Positions 43,950 to 53,600 are shown, counted from the first letter of the stretch. The stretch is 64,000 nt of DNA from Pedobacter segetis (GCF_016623585.1 NZ_JAEHFY010000020.1:1-64000); one strand, 5' to 3'. The notes: generated from the sequence alone by a model not told the origin. Numbers and translations: made by a program.

Positions 43950-44435
43950 ATGAAAGTAAGTGCCAACACTTTAAAATGGATGCTCAGGTTTTATCCGCCT
44001 TTATTTTTCCAACGTATTTGGGTGCAAAAATTTGAGAAGGATTTTAGGGGTGTAAATGTAAAGATCAACAAAAGCATATTCAACATCAATTATAATAAAT
44101 CCATTTTTGGAGGAACCATATTTGCTGCCTCAGATCCCTTTTATGCCTTATTGTTTGATCAAATATTAAGGATCAAAGGTTTTAAAACAAGGGTTTGGTT
44201 AAAAAGCGCCAATATCCAATATTTAAAACCCGGCAAGGGCAATTTATATTTCAAAATCAGCATTAGCGAAACAGAAATAGCCGAAGCCGTAAAAGCTTTA
44301 GAAACTGTAGGCAAGTTTGTAAAATCCTATCCCATAGAAATTTATAACAAAGAAGGTATGCTTTGTGCCTTGGTAAACAACGAAGTTTATATAAGAAACT
44401 TGTTTTATGGCGAGCAAAATACCATAGCTTATTAA
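43950..44435 (+). CDS. DUF4442 hotdog-fold (thioesterase-like) protein
   Basis: The 161-residue protein has the DUF4442 pattern: an N-terminal helix with FYPPLFFQRIWV, a central FGGTIFAASDPFYALLFDQIL helix as in hotdog thioesterases, and beta strands such as RVWLKSANIQYLKPGKGNLYF. These proteins probably act on acyl-CoA-like molecules, but the catalytic residue is not settled. It ends directly before the GNAT gene (stop then ATG with no gap), so the two are coupled. Confidence 0.8.
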   Translation: MKVSANTLKWMLRFYPPLFFQRIWVQKFEKDFRGVNVKINKSIFNINYNKSIFGGTIFAASDPFYALLFDQILRIKGFKTRVWLKSANIQYLKPGKGNLYFKISISETEIAEAVKALETVGKFVKSYPIEIYNKEGMLCALVNNEVYIRNLFYGEQNTIAY

Positions 44436-44897
44436 ATGGAAACGATCATTAATGACGAGGTTTATCTTAAAAAAGGTTACTTCATAAATACAGATAAATC
44501 GCTGTTGAAACTAGATTATATCTATCAATATCTATCAGAAGAATCTTATTGGGCAAAGGGTTTGTCGCGAGAGAAATTTGAGACATCAATTAAAGGATCT
44601 ACCTGTTTTGGGGTCTTTTTGCAAGAAAAACAAATTGGTTTTGCCAGGGTGATCAGTGATAAAAGCACATTTGCCTATTTGGCCGATGTTTTTATTGATA
44701 AACATTTTAGAAAACAGGGCCTATCTAAATGGTTGGTACAAACTATCATCAACCATAAAGATTTTGAAGGCATTAGAAGGTTTCTATTGGCTACCGCCGA
44801 TGCCCATCAATTGTATAAAAAATTTGGATTTGAGCCTTTAAACCAACCTGATAGGTTTATGCAAAAATTCAAACCTTACCAAACATCCTCATCATGA
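44436..44897 (+). CDS. GNAT-family N-acetyltransferase
   Basis: The 153-residue protein shows the GNAT core: strand 4 with FAYLADVFIDKHFRKQGLSK, where the acetyl-CoA loop reads RKQGLS (variant of R/Q-x-x-G-x-G/A), and the C-terminal YKKFGFEPL. It acetylates an amine, but the substrate is unknown. It sits between a hotdog protein and an AlbA_2 protein, overlapping the latter by four bases. Confidence 0.85.
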   Translation: METIINDEVYLKKGYFINTDKSLLKLDYIYQYLSEESYWAKGLSREKFETSIKGSTCFGVFLQEKQIGFARVISDKSTFAYLADVFIDKHFRKQGLSKWLVQTIINHKDFEGIRRFLLATADAHQLYKKFGFEPLNQPDRFMQKFKPYQTSSS

Positions 44898-45535
44898 ATA
44901 GGTTAAAAATCGCTCAACTAAAGATGATGATCTTGGAAGGAGAAAGCGTGAGCCTCGATTTTAAAAAAACCATCACCTCTTGCCATAAGATCGCAAAAAC
45001 AATGGTTTCTTTTGCCAATAACAAAGGTGGCAAATTGTTTATCGGTGTGGCAGATAATGGCAGCATCAGCGGCGTAAAATCTGAAGATGAAGAACGCTAT
45101 ATGATAGAAAAAGCAGCTACATTTTTTATAAAACCCTTGTTAGAACCCATATTTGAAGAAATCTACATAGATGATAAAATAATTTTAGTGGTAGATATTC
45201 TACAAAGCGAACAAAAACCACATTATGCCTTGGGCGAAGACGAGAAATGGTGGGTTTACATCAGGGTTAAAGATAAAAGCGTTTTGGCGAGTAAAATTGT
45301 GGTTGATGTTTTAAAAAGAGAACATAAAGAAACGGGCGTTTTGATAGAATATGGTTCTAAAGAAAAAGCATTATTGGGATACTTAGAAACAAACGATAGG
45401 ATTACCCTAAAAGAGTTTTGTGAAATGCTTCATCTTTCTAAAAGGCGGGCATCCAAAATATTGGTTAAATTGATCCTTATGGGCTTAGTTAGGGTTCATA
45501 CCTCAGAAAAAGAAGAATTCTACACGGCAAGCTAA
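44894..45535 (+). CDS. AlbA_2 (Schlafen-type) domain protein with C-terminal winged helix
   Basis: The 213-residue protein starts with an AlbA_2 domain (about residues 5-125). The motif ESVSLDFKKT replaces the common E-x-x-x-x-E/D-F-K, and FANNKGGKLFIGVADNG is the glycine-rich signature. A helix-turn-helix of winged type follows (about 145-210, ITLKEFCEMLHLSKRRASKILVK). It probably binds nucleic acid and controls transcription. It overlaps the GNAT gene by four bases and closes the three-gene operon. Confidence 0.8.
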   Translation: MNRLKIAQLKMMILEGESVSLDFKKTITSCHKIAKTMVSFANNKGGKLFIGVADNGSISGVKSEDEERYMIEKAATFFIKPLLEPIFEEIYIDDKIILVVDILQSEQKPHYALGEDEKWWVYIRVKDKSVLASKIVVDVLKREHKETGVLIEYGSKEKALLGYLETNDRITLKEFCEMLHLSKRRASKILVKLILMGLVRVHTSEKEEFYTAS

Positions 45536-45568
45536 ATTTTATTAATTTCGCCGTTTGCTTTTGCCCAG

Positions 45569-46924
45569 ATGTTAAACTATTTTTTAAAGTACAAACCTTT
45601 TTATAAGAGTAATTTCTTGCTTGTTTACCCAGTTGTAATTTCGCAATTGGGGCAAATGCTTACGGCCATTGGCGATACCGTTATGGTAGGGCAATTAGGC
45701 ACTATCCCACTGGCAGCTTGTGCTTTAGCCAATAGTATTTTAAGTATTTTTTTGGTAAGTGGTATTGGTATTTCCCAGGGCATTACCCCTATTGTGGCGC
45801 AAGAAAACGGTAAGGGCAATAAAAAAATATGCGGACTTTATTTAGAACAAGGCGTAATCATCAGTATTTTTAGTGGCATATTTCTTTTTGGGATCGTTGC
45901 CTTAATTGCCCAACATCTACACTTATTAGCACAGCCCTTTTTAGTAGAAATTGCAGCTAAAGATTATCTTTTGGTTATTGCGGCATCTATCGTTCCGTTA
46001 ATGGTTTTTCAAATTTTTAGGCAATTTGCAGAAGGTTTGGGCTATACCAGACAGGCCATGTTTATTTCTATTGCGGGTAATGCGCTAAATATCCTTTTCA
46101 ACTTCATTTTAATTTATGGATGGTGGGGGTTCCCTGCTTATGGTTTATTTGGTGCCGGTATTGGGACTTTGGTTTCCAGAATTTTTATGGCACTTGCCAT
46201 GGGCTTTTATGTTATTAAATCATCTTTGTTTACCGCATACTTAAGCGATTTCAAGATCCATCGGCCAGATTGGAATAAAATTAAAAAGATTGTAAAATTA
46301 GGCTTCCCAATTGCCCTACAATATTTTTTCGAGATAGGGGCTTTTTCTGGGGCAGCGATCATGATCGGTTGGATAGGAGCAGTAGAATTGGCGGCTCATC
46401 AAATTGCAATAAATCTGGCTGCATTTACCTATATGGGCGCAAGCGGAATTGCCGCAGCAGCAACCATTAAAGCGGGAAATGCAATGGGCAAAAAAGACTT
46501 TAAAGAAATAAAACTTTCTGCAATAAGCTCTTATCATTTAGTGATGGCTTATATGTTGGCAACTGCTTTCATCTTTCTTACTTGCAACCAGTTATTACCA
46601 AGGTTATACATTAACAATGCAGCGGTAACTGCCTTGGCATCGCAATTGTTGATCTTGGCAGCATTTTTTCAGTTATCTGATGGCATACAAGTAGTGGGTG
46701 CAGGGGTTTTAAGGGGATTGTCTGATGTTAAGATCCCAACGATTATCACTTTGGTAGCATATTGGGTAATTGGCTTGCCATTAGGTTATGTTTTAGGTTT
46801 CACGTTTCATTTAGGCCCGCAAGGCATTTGGATCTCCCTCTCCATCGCATTAACCGCATCAGCAACATTATTATATTTCCGTTTTAGAAACATGATGGAT
46901 AAGTTGGCTTTTGAGACTGTTTGA
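45569..46924 (+). CDS. MATE-family multidrug/cation exporter
   Basis: The 451-residue membrane protein has twelve helices in two repeats of six, the MATE pattern. The first repeat has PVVISQLGQMLTAIGDTVMVGQLG, and ISQGITPIVAQENGKGN occurs between helices. The second begins near GFPIALQYFFEIGAF. MATE proteins export drugs or cations in exchange for Na+ or H+. It starts 33 bases after the AlbA_2 gene and could be part of the same transcript. The substrate is unknown. Confidence 0.92.
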   Translation: MLNYFLKYKPFYKSNFLLVYPVVISQLGQMLTAIGDTVMVGQLGTIPLAACALANSILSIFLVSGIGISQGITPIVAQENGKGNKKICGLYLEQGVIISIFSGIFLFGIVALIAQHLHLLAQPFLVEIAAKDYLLVIAASIVPLMVFQIFRQFAEGLGYTRQAMFISIAGNALNILFNFILIYGWWGFPAYGLFGAGIGTLVSRIFMALAMGFYVIKSSLFTAYLSDFKIHRPDWNKIKKIVKLGFPIALQYFFEIGAFSGAAIMIGWIGAVELAAHQIAINLAAFTYMGASGIAAAATIKAGNAMGKKDFKEIKLSAISSYHLVMAYMLATAFIFLTCNQLLPRLYINNAAVTALASQLLILAAFFQLSDGIQVVGAGVLRGLSDVKIPTIITLVAYWVIGLPLGYVLGFTFHLGPQGIWISLSIALTASATLLYFRFRNMMDKLAFETV

Positions 46925-46937
46925 GTCGATTAGTTTA

Positions 46938-47020
46938 ACCACAAAATTCTCGGATTTTTTGCACAGAGTAAACAAATGTAATTTTTTTTACCGCAGAGGA
47001 CGCAGTGTTCACAGAGCATG
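46938..47020. repeat. dispersed-type intergenic repeat (CACAGAG/CGCAGAG units)
   Basis: The gap after the MATE gene holds ACCACAAAATTCTC...GCACAGAG and then ACCGCAGAGGACGCAG...CACAGAG. Such ACCGCAGAGG/CACAGAG runs recur as intergenic elements in many bacterial genomes. Only one set is present here, so its family status is from general knowledge. Confidence 0.35.
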
Positions 47021-47132
47021 ATGGAAAAATTCGTTGAGGTTTTAATCCCGTTAATCCTAAAATCCTATAAATCATGATAAACACAATTTTTACCATCGAA
47101 AACAAAATATAGTTATATTTCTTTTTATATCG

Positions 47133-47519
47133 ATGACAAATAGAGATAACGAAATTATAAAATTAAGACCAGAAATAGATTTTGGTGATATTCCGCAACC
47201 ATTAGAGCAGTTTCAAGAAGTTTTAAGGCAGGTCTTAAAATTTCAACACGATGTTTTAGTGCAAACAACAAGAGATTATTTAGAACATAAATACAAAGGT
47301 TTCTCTACTCGTGATGAGACCGTCAAAGAAGAACTGTTTTATCAAAGCCTAAAAAAAGACATCCCATTTAAAAAAGATTTAATCGGGATGATAAAAGGGA
47401 TGTTTACCTCATTAGAACTAGAATACTATCTAAACAATCAACAAGAGATCAATAAAAGATTGGTAGAGTTTATTTACAAAAGAGTGCTTAGTGAGTTATC
47501 GCTTCAATATACTACTTAG
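47133..47519 (+). CDS. hypothetical helical protein of unknown function
   Basis: A 128-residue, mostly helical, soluble protein without signal peptide or membrane helix. Segments include PLEQFQEVLRQVLKFQHDVL and KKDLIGMIKGMFTSLELEYY. I recognise no family. It converges on the ABC permease gene, and their ends overlap by eight bases (47512-47519), which is tight but possible. The codon use and balanced composition support a real gene. Confidence 0.65.
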   Translation: MTNRDNEIIKLRPEIDFGDIPQPLEQFQEVLRQVLKFQHDVLVQTTRDYLEHKYKGFSTRDETVKEELFYQSLKKDIPFKKDLIGMIKGMFTSLELEYYLNNQQEINKRLVEFIYKRVLSELSLQYTT

Positions 47520-48759
47520 ACCTAATTGCTTCAACAGGATCTAACCTCGCAGCAGAAAAAGCGGGCCAAAAACCAGAAATAATACCTATGATTACGGATA
47601 TACTTATCCCCCTAATGATGTTTCCTTTATCCAGTACAATCTTTAGATCAAAACCATAAGTAGCAACTAAGGTGGCCAGATATACCACTCCCAAACCGAT
47701 CATTCCTCCTATCAAACATAAAACAATAGCTTCAAACAAGAATTGCATCAAAATGAAATAGTTTTTGGCACCCAAAGATTTCTGTATCCCAATGATGTTT
47801 GTGCGTTCTTTTACCGAAACAAACATGATATTGGCTATACCAAAGCCGCCAACTAAAATAGAAAAGCCGCCAATTATCCAACCAGCAACATTTACGATCC
47901 CAAAAAGTTGATCCAACTGTCCTGATAAAATTGTGGTTTTATTTAATGCAAAATTATCATCATCTGTTGGTCTTATCCTTCTTATAGAACGCATTACACC
48001 TCTTAATTCGCTTTCTACATCATCTACAGAATATTTATCTTTTCCTCTTACGGTAATTTGTGGGCCATATCTATCACTTTCTACATCAACCAGGTTTCTG
48101 GCAAAATTTAATGGTAATAAAAGGGTATTATCAGAAGAAACGCCCAATAAATCTTCTCCCTCCCTAGCAAAAACTCCAATTACCTGTACCCGCCTCCCCA
48201 AAACCTTTATCTCCTTTCCGGTTGCGGTTTGGTTGGGGAAAAGCCCGTCTGCCAAATCAGCACCTATAATACAAACGGGCGAACCGCTATTAGATTCATT
48301 TTCTGTAAAATACCTTCCTTCTGATAAATCAAAATTAAAGGTTTTGTTATAATCTTGGGAAGCTGCAGAAACCCTTGCCCCTTCTATACTGTTGCTTTTA
48401 TATTTTAATGTTCTGTTAGATAAGCCAACTTCAAAAGAAATAGCTTCGGCGGTGGTTAACCTACCTTTTAATGCCTCAAAATCTCTCAGATTGGCATTTG
48501 GGCGCTGCATATATTTCCACCAAGGATAATCCCCAAAACCACCCCAAGGCCATTTTTGTATATAAACGGTTTTGCTTCCCAATTTATCTACACTGGTTTG
48601 TAAGTTTCCCCTAAAGGTATCAACGGCTGCAAAAACCGTTATAATGGTAAAAATACCTATGGTTATCCCTAATAATGATAAAAATGTACGGGTTCTGTTT
48701 TGCCTTAACGCATCAAAAGCAAAAATGAAACTTTCTCTAAATAATTTTAAAAACAGCAT
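47512..48759 (-). CDS. MacB/FtsX-type ABC transporter permease
   Basis: The 415-residue protein has the MacB-like layout: one N-terminal helix (LSLLGITIGIFTIITVFAAV), a large periplasmic domain at about 45-280, and three C-terminal helices. The family segment KERTNIIGIQKSLGAKNYFIL lies before the second, and the end is AARLDPVEAIRSK. These permeases work with a separate ATPase, often to expel lipoproteins, peptides or drugs by mechanotransmission. No ATPase gene is beside it. The role is therefore unknown. Confidence 0.88.
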   Translation of the reverse strand: MLFLKLFRESFIFAFDALRQNRTRTFLSLLGITIGIFTIITVFAAVDTFRGNLQTSVDKLGSKTVYIQKWPWGGFGDYPWWKYMQRPNANLRDFEALKGRLTTAEAISFEVGLSNRTLKYKSNSIEGARVSAASQDYNKTFNFDLSEGRYFTENESNSGSPVCIIGADLADGLFPNQTATGKEIKVLGRRVQVIGVFAREGEDLLGVSSDNTLLLPLNFARNLVDVESDRYGPQITVRGKDKYSVDDVESELRGVMRSIRRIRPTDDDNFALNKTTILSGQLDQLFGIVNVAGWIIGGFSILVGGFGIANIMFVSVKERTNIIGIQKSLGAKNYFILMQFLFEAIVLCLIGGMIGLGVVYLATLVATYGFDLKIVLDKGNIIRGISISVIIGIISGFWPAFSAARLDPVEAIRSK

Positions 48760-48971
48760 AGTTAAAGGTAAGACCGTTATACCTTAGATAAGTTACAAGT
48801 TTAAAGCAAATAAGTTAATAAAAATCTATCACAACAGATTATTTACAAGAATTTATTGTGATGGTGCAGGCATTGAAAGCAGCTTAACAAATAATAAATT
48901 TTAAAATACTATCATTTAAGCATATCCAAAAAGTTACCCTTAAAAAAACAATAATTAATTCTGTAAATTGT

Positions 48972-48979
48972 TAGATTTG
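48972..48979 (+). promoter_or_regulatory. -7 box for the aromatic amino acid hydroxylase
   Basis: TAGATTTG matches TAnnTTTG, 30 bases before the ATG at 49010. No TTTG is found at the -33 position. Confidence 0.4.
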
Positions 48980-49009
48980 CTATTAACCCAATTTTGAAAA
49001 ACCCATTTG

Positions 49010-50797
49010 ATGATAGAAATAGACGACTTTAAAAATCCTCAAGTAAAAAAATTACCAAATCATCTTAGGCAATACATTGTTGCACAAAATTACGATCATT
49101 ACTCGCCGATAGACCATGCCGTTTGGCGATACGTTATGAGGCAAAATTATAGCTATTTAAAAGATGTGGCCTATTACCCCTACATAAAGGGCTTGGCTAG
49201 GGCAGGTTTAAGCATAGAAAACATACCCGATCTGCAAACCATGAACCATAATTTGGCAAAAATTGGTTGGGGAGCGGTTACTGTTGATGGTTTTATCCCT
49301 CCGGTTGCCTTTATGGAATTTCAGGCCTACCAGGTTTTGGTAATTGCCGCAGACATTAGGCAGATAAACCATATCGCATACACTCCCGCACCAGATATCA
49401 TTCATGAATCTGCTGGCCACGCTCCCATTATCGCCGATGAGGCTTATAATAGATACCTAAGTTATTTTGGTGCTATTGGTGCCAAAGCGATGTTTTCTTC
49501 AAAAGATCACCAATTATATGAGGCCATTAGAAATCTTTCTATTTTAAAAGAAGATGCCCATGCGCATCCTGCAGATATTAAAAAGGCAGAAAACAAAGTG
49601 GCTTTTTGCCAAGAAAACCTTGGCGACCCTTCTGAAATGGCATTATTGAGCCGTTTACATTGGTACACGGTAGAATATGGCCTAATAGGTACTTTAGAAA
49701 GCCCAAAGATCTATGGTGCTGGTTTGCTCTCTTCTATTGGCGAGAGCGCTAGCTGCATGAAAAATGATGTGAAGAAATTATGGTATAATTTAGATACGGT
49801 AAACTATGCTTATGATATTACCAAAACACAGCCACAACTATTTGTAACACCAAATTTTGAAAACCTTGTGAATGTTTTGGAGGCCTTCGCCGATACCATG
49901 GCGTTTAGAAAAGGAGGTGCTGAAAGCATTTTAAAAGCTATAGAATGTAAAAAGACCTGTACGGCTGTTTACTCTTCTGGTTTACAGATAAGTGGTGTCT
50001 TTACCGATATCGGCATCAGTAAGAACGATGAAGTGCTATTTATAAAAACAACGGGAGCATCGGCCTTGAGCCATAAAAACAAACAATTAGCCAACCACGG
50101 TAAAGAAAACCATAAAAATGGATTTAGCTCGCCGGTAGGCAAACTGAAAAATCAAGAAAAAAGCTTAGAAGATTTTGATGCCCAAGATTTAGAGGCCCTA
50201 AATATCATCATTGGAGATAAATGCAGCTTAGAGTTTGAGAGCGGGACCATTGTAAAAGGAAAAACAACCTCCATCTTAAAAGAAGATAACAAGATACTAC
50301 TGATCAGTTTTGAAGATTGTACGGTAACCACAAAAGAAAACCAAACACTTTTTAAACCCGGTTGGGGAGCTTTTGATATGGCAGTAGGAGAAAAAATTGT
50401 TTCTGTATATTGCGGGGCGGCAGATAAAGACGCTTTTGAAGAAATTGCCCATGTTTCTAAAACATCAAAGAAAATACCCGAACGTTCTAAAAAAGAAACC
50501 GAATTACATCAGCTATATGCCCAAACCAGAAAAATTAGAGAAAACGATACAGCACTAGAAAAATTAGAAGAAATATTTACCCAGCTTAAAACCAAACACC
50601 GGGAAGATTGGCTTTGTAGCATAGAATTATTAGAGATCTTACGCCAGCACCAATTAAATATTTCTTTACAAAAAGAGATTAAGATATATTTGGAGATGAA
50701 AGCATCTAACCAATCAGAATTAAAAAAACTGATCGTGGATGGTATAAAATTAATAGATAACCCCGTAATACAACTCACCATAAAAGAACAAAATTAA
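49010..50797 (+). CDS. pterin-dependent aromatic amino acid hydroxylase with long C-terminal extension
   Basis: The N-terminal half (about residues 1-330) is an iron- and tetrahydropterin-dependent hydroxylase of the phenylalanine/tryptophan family. The iron ligands are His132 and His137 (IIHESAGHAP) and Glu222 (WYTVEYGLIG). The total of 595 residues is about twice that of the small bacterial phenylalanine hydroxylases. The second half (about 330-595) has no domain I recognise and looks beta-rich, then helical. The ATG at 49010 is preferred to the TTG one codon earlier. An SDR gene overlaps its stop by one base. Confidence 0.88.
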   Translation: MIEIDDFKNPQVKKLPNHLRQYIVAQNYDHYSPIDHAVWRYVMRQNYSYLKDVAYYPYIKGLARAGLSIENIPDLQTMNHNLAKIGWGAVTVDGFIPPVAFMEFQAYQVLVIAADIRQINHIAYTPAPDIIHESAGHAPIIADEAYNRYLSYFGAIGAKAMFSSKDHQLYEAIRNLSILKEDAHAHPADIKKAENKVAFCQENLGDPSEMALLSRLHWYTVEYGLIGTLESPKIYGAGLLSSIGESASCMKNDVKKLWYNLDTVNYAYDITKTQPQLFVTPNFENLVNVLEAFADTMAFRKGGAESILKAIECKKTCTAVYSSGLQISGVFTDIGISKNDEVLFIKTTGASALSHKNKQLANHGKENHKNGFSSPVGKLKNQEKSLEDFDAQDLEALNIIIGDKCSLEFESGTIVKGKTTSILKEDNKILLISFEDCTVTTKENQTLFKPGWGAFDMAVGEKIVSVYCGAADKDAFEEIAHVSKTSKKIPERSKKETELHQLYAQTRKIRENDTALEKLEEIFTQLKTKHREDWLCSIELLEILRQHQLNISLQKEIKIYLEMKASNQSELKKLIVDGIKLIDNPVIQLTIKEQN

Positions 50798-51531
50798 TGC
50801 AAACCACTTCTTTAGACGATCAAATAGAAACAAAAAAAATAGTGATTACAGGCGCAAGTAGCGGCATTGGCTTTGAAACCGCCATAGATCTGGCGTTAAA
50901 AGGGCATCAAATAATTGCCATTGCCCGTACTAAAGAAAAACTGCAAAACCTCCATAAGATCATTAAAAGCTTAAACCCCGATGCTAAAATTTACCCAGTG
51001 GTTTTTGATATTTTAAATGATGATGAGAACATATTGACAAATTTTGTTATACAACAATTTGGTGCGTTCAACATCTTGATCAACAACGCGGGCACCCTAA
51101 TAAACAAACCTTTTAAACAACTAACCGAACTGGATATGGCCGAAATGTTCCAAAGCAATGTTTTGAGCCATTTTAGAATGATACAAGCTTTAATTCCGCT
51201 GATGCAGCCCAACTCGCACATCGTTAATGTAGGCTCTATGGGCGGTTACCAAGGCAGCTCAAAATTTAGTGGGCTTGCCGCATATTCTGCCAGTAAAGCC
51301 GCCCTGCATAATTTAACCGAGTGTTTAGCGCAAGAATTGATAGAAGATAAAATTAGCGTGAATTGCCTTGCCCTAGGCTCTGCCCAAACAGAAATGTTAG
51401 AAAAAGCGTTTCCCGGGTTCCAGTCGCCCGTACAAGCTTTTGAAATGGGTCAATATTTGGCAGATTTCGCTTTAACCGGCAACAAATTCTTTAATGGCAA
51501 AATTTTACCAGTAGCATTGAGTACGCCCTAA
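50797..51531 (+). CDS. short-chain dehydrogenase/reductase
   Basis: The 244-residue protein is a classical SDR with the NAD(P) loop TGASSGIGFETA, the NNAG motif and the catalytic YSASK (Tyr-x-x-x-Lys) preceded by a Ser in VNVGSMGGYQGSS. It overlaps the aromatic hydroxylase gene by one base (TAATG). Sepiapterin reductases and some dihydropteridine reductases are SDRs, so a role in making or recycling the hydroxylase's pterin is an attractive inference. The sequence alone does not fix the substrate. Confidence 0.88.
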   Translation: MQTTSLDDQIETKKIVITGASSGIGFETAIDLALKGHQIIAIARTKEKLQNLHKIIKSLNPDAKIYPVVFDILNDDENILTNFVIQQFGAFNILINNAGTLINKPFKQLTELDMAEMFQSNVLSHFRMIQALIPLMQPNSHIVNVGSMGGYQGSSKFSGLAAYSASKAALHNLTECLAQELIEDKISVNCLALGSAQTEMLEKAFPGFQSPVQAFEMGQYLADFALTGNKFFNGKILPVALSTP

Positions 51532-51560
51532 AAGAAAATATTTAAAAATTTATAGCGCAA

Positions 51561-51648
51561 AGCCTGTGTTTCAAACGGGGCGATATTCCCGCTTTCCCTC
51601 CAAGTCCGCTCCCACGGTCCTGCGGGCTTTCCGTACAATCGGGGCTAT
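51561..51648. repeat. GC-rich intergenic element
   Basis: This stretch, far richer in G and C than its surroundings, contains GGGGCGATATTCCCGC, CTCCAAGTCCGCTCCC and TGCGGGCTTTCCGTACAATC. Its GGGCG...GGGCTTTCCG skeleton resembles the element at 63383-63477. A frame passes through it into the next gene, but the true start of that gene is at 51722. Confidence 0.4.
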
Positions 51649-51721
51649 GAAGTTTGGCCCAACAAAAAAATCAAAACCAATAAAAAGGCAAGATTATTGC
51701 GCTTTAAAATCAAAAAAAGAT

Positions 51722-52255
51722 ATGAATAAAAAACCGATATATTTCTTGAGCATCCTTTTAATGGCTATAACCATTTCGGCTTGTAACCAAGATAAAAAAC
51801 AAGCAGATAATGAAGCAGATAGCAGCAAAATCATGCACTACTCAATAAAAGAAAAACCTAAAGAAATTGCCGATGTACCTTGGGCAGCAGAATTGGATGC
51901 CAATTCGCAAAAAATAAGCATGAAAAAAAGCGATATGGTTAAAAAAGAAGATTTGGATATAGATAACGTAGCCGAATCTTTAAACAGGAAATATCCAGAG
52001 ATACAGATCGCTTCGCAAACCCAAAGCAACGATACTGTTTTGGTAAATATCCCAAATGCAACTTATTTAACGCAGCAAAGCGGCAACATGGGATCAGAGA
52101 TATACTTGGCAGAAGCCACTTATTCTTTTACAGAAATAGCGGGTGTAAACTATGTTAAAATAAATTTTAAGATGGGCGATCACGCCACACCAGGGACATT
52201 TAAAAGATCGGATTTTAACTTAAAGGATGAGTTTATCCCAAATAAAACCCATTAA
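51722..52255 (+). CDS. lipoprotein of unknown function
   Basis: The 177-residue protein has a signal ending ITISAC, a clear lipobox, followed by a Lys/Asp-rich linker (residues 22-60) and a C-terminal domain with NKKYPEIQIASQTQSN-like strands (NRKYPEIQIA, VLVNIPNATYLTQQSG, INFKMGDHATPGTFKRSDF). The ending resembles GerMN/spore-type or 'DUF' domains only vaguely; I do not assign a family. The upstream frame extension to 51566 runs through a repeat and is rejected. It lies alone before the cbpA operon. Confidence 0.65.
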   Translation: MNKKPIYFLSILLMAITISACNQDKKQADNEADSSKIMHYSIKEKPKEIADVPWAAELDANSQKISMKKSDMVKKEDLDIDNVAESLNRKYPEIQIASQTQSNDTVLVNIPNATYLTQQSGNMGSEIYLAEATYSFTEIAGVNYVKINFKMGDHATPGTFKRSDFNLKDEFIPNKTH

Positions 52256-52344
52256 ATCTAATATTTCCCGTGGATCAATAAAGGCTATATCAATTATTTA
52301 ATGGTATCATTTAAACAGCAGTCATTTCAATTTAACCATCATCA

Positions 52345-53262
52345 ATGGAGTTTATAGATTACTACAAGATCTTAGGCTTAGATAAATCTGCAACAGAGGC
52401 AGATATCAAGAAAGCTTATCGTAAAATGGCCCGTAAATATCATCCGGATGTTAACCCTAACGATAAACAGGCCGAAATTAAATTCAAGGAAGTTAACGAA
52501 GCGAACGAGGTTTTGAGCAATGCCGAAAATCGTAAGAAATACGATAAATACGGCAAAGATTGGAAACATGCCGATCAATTTGATGCACAGGGCAGGCAGC
52601 AAAGTTACGGAGGCAACAGCAACCAAAACCAGCAAAATCCGTTTGGGCAAAGTTACCAAGGTGGCGGTTTTGATCAATCAGATTTTTCTGATTTCTTTAG
52701 TTCTATGTTTGGTGGCGGGGGCGCAAGAAGGGGAAATCAATCGAGATTTAAAGGCCAAGATTTTAATGCCGAATTAAAGTTAAACCTATCAGAGGTTTAC
52801 GTAACAGATAAAAAAACCTTAACTGTAAACGGCAAAAACATAAGGTTAACCATACCTGCCGGTGTGGCCGATGGGCAAGTGATAAAAATCAAAGGTTATG
52901 GGTCTGATGGTGTTAACGGTGGGCCAAAAGGGGATCTTAACATTAAATTTAACATCATAAATGATACTTCTTTTGTAAGGGATGGCAATAACCTTTATAA
53001 AACTATTCATCTAGACCTATATAAGGCTTTATTAGGTGGAGAAATCACTGTTGATACTATGGATGGGCAGGTAAAGCTGAAAATTGCACCATCTACCCAA
53101 ACCAACACCAAGGTAAAATTAAAAGGTAAAGGATTCCCGGTTTATAAGAACGAAAATGAATTTGGTGATCTCTATCTTACTTATCAGATTGTTTTGCCAA
53201 AAAACCTAAGTGATAAAGAAAAAGATTTATTTGAACAACTTGCTAAATTGAGAACATCATGA
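52345..53262 (+). CDS. cbpA: DnaJ-type co-chaperone, CbpA-like
   Basis: The 305-residue protein has a J domain (residues 4-70) with HPD at 33-35, which stimulates DnaK. A Gly/Gln/Phe-rich linker follows (about 85-130), then two C-terminal substrate-binding domains (about 135-300, with [16 protein letters not shown]). The zinc-finger domain of true DnaJ is missing, as in CbpA. It overlaps the cbpM-like gene by four bases, the normal CbpA-CbpM pairing. Confidence 0.93.
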   Translation: MEFIDYYKILGLDKSATEADIKKAYRKMARKYHPDVNPNDKQAEIKFKEVNEANEVLSNAENRKKYDKYGKDWKHADQFDAQGRQQSYGGNSNQNQQNPFGQSYQGGGFDQSDFSDFFSSMFGGGGARRGNQSRFKGQDFNAELKLNLSEVYVTDKKTLTVNGKNIRLTIPAGVADGQVIKIKGYGSDGVNGGPKGDLNIKFNIINDTSFVRDGNNLYKTIHLDLYKALLGGEITVDTMDGQVKLKIAPSTQTNTKVKLKGKGFPVYKNENEFGDLYLTYQIVLPKNLSDKEKDLFEQLAKLRTS

Positions 53263-53555
53263 CTAAAGAAAACTATATCCCAATAGCTACTTTATGCACT
53301 CATTACAATGTAGAAATGTCTTTAATAAAAGACCTGGACGATAACGGGTTGATACCGATTATCCAGATAGAAAAGTCTCCTTGCATCCATCAAGATTTTA
53401 TTTCATCGTTAGAAAAAATGCTGAGGCTGCATGAAGATCTACAGATCAACGTGGCAGGCATAGATACTATCTTTAATCTTTTAAACAGGGTTGAGGCTAT
53501 GCAATTGGAGCTTAGATCACTTAAAAACAGATTGAAGATATATGAGGATGAATAA
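53259..53555 (+). CDS. cbpM: chaperone modulator CbpM-like protein
   Basis: The 98-residue protein has the MerR-like CbpM pattern, with an N-terminal helix-turn-helix-like part ([26 protein letters not shown] given in part: [21 protein letters not shown]) and a C-terminal helix with [19 protein letters not shown]. CbpM binds the J domain of CbpA and limits its activity. Gene order and overlap with cbpA support the call. Confidence 0.85.
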   Translation: MTKENYIPIATLCTHYNVEMSLIKDLDDNGLIPIIQIEKSPCIHQDFISSLEKMLRLHEDLQINVAGIDTIFNLLNRVEAMQLELRSLKNRLKIYEDE

Positions 53556-53585
53556 AAAGCATTGAGCCAAACTGCAATGCTTTTT
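53554..53585 (+). terminator. terminator of cbpA-cbpM
   Basis: AAAAAGCATTG pairs with CAATGCTTTTT (11 bp) around a 10-base loop, ending in Ts. The stem starts within the cbpM stop codon. Confidence 0.85.
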
Positions 53586-53600
53586 ATGTTGATATCTATG

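Noticed and set aside
51566-51721. N-terminal extension of the lipoprotein at 51722
   Set aside because: It runs through a GC-rich intergenic repeat, while the ATG at 51722 opens a clean lipoprotein signal.
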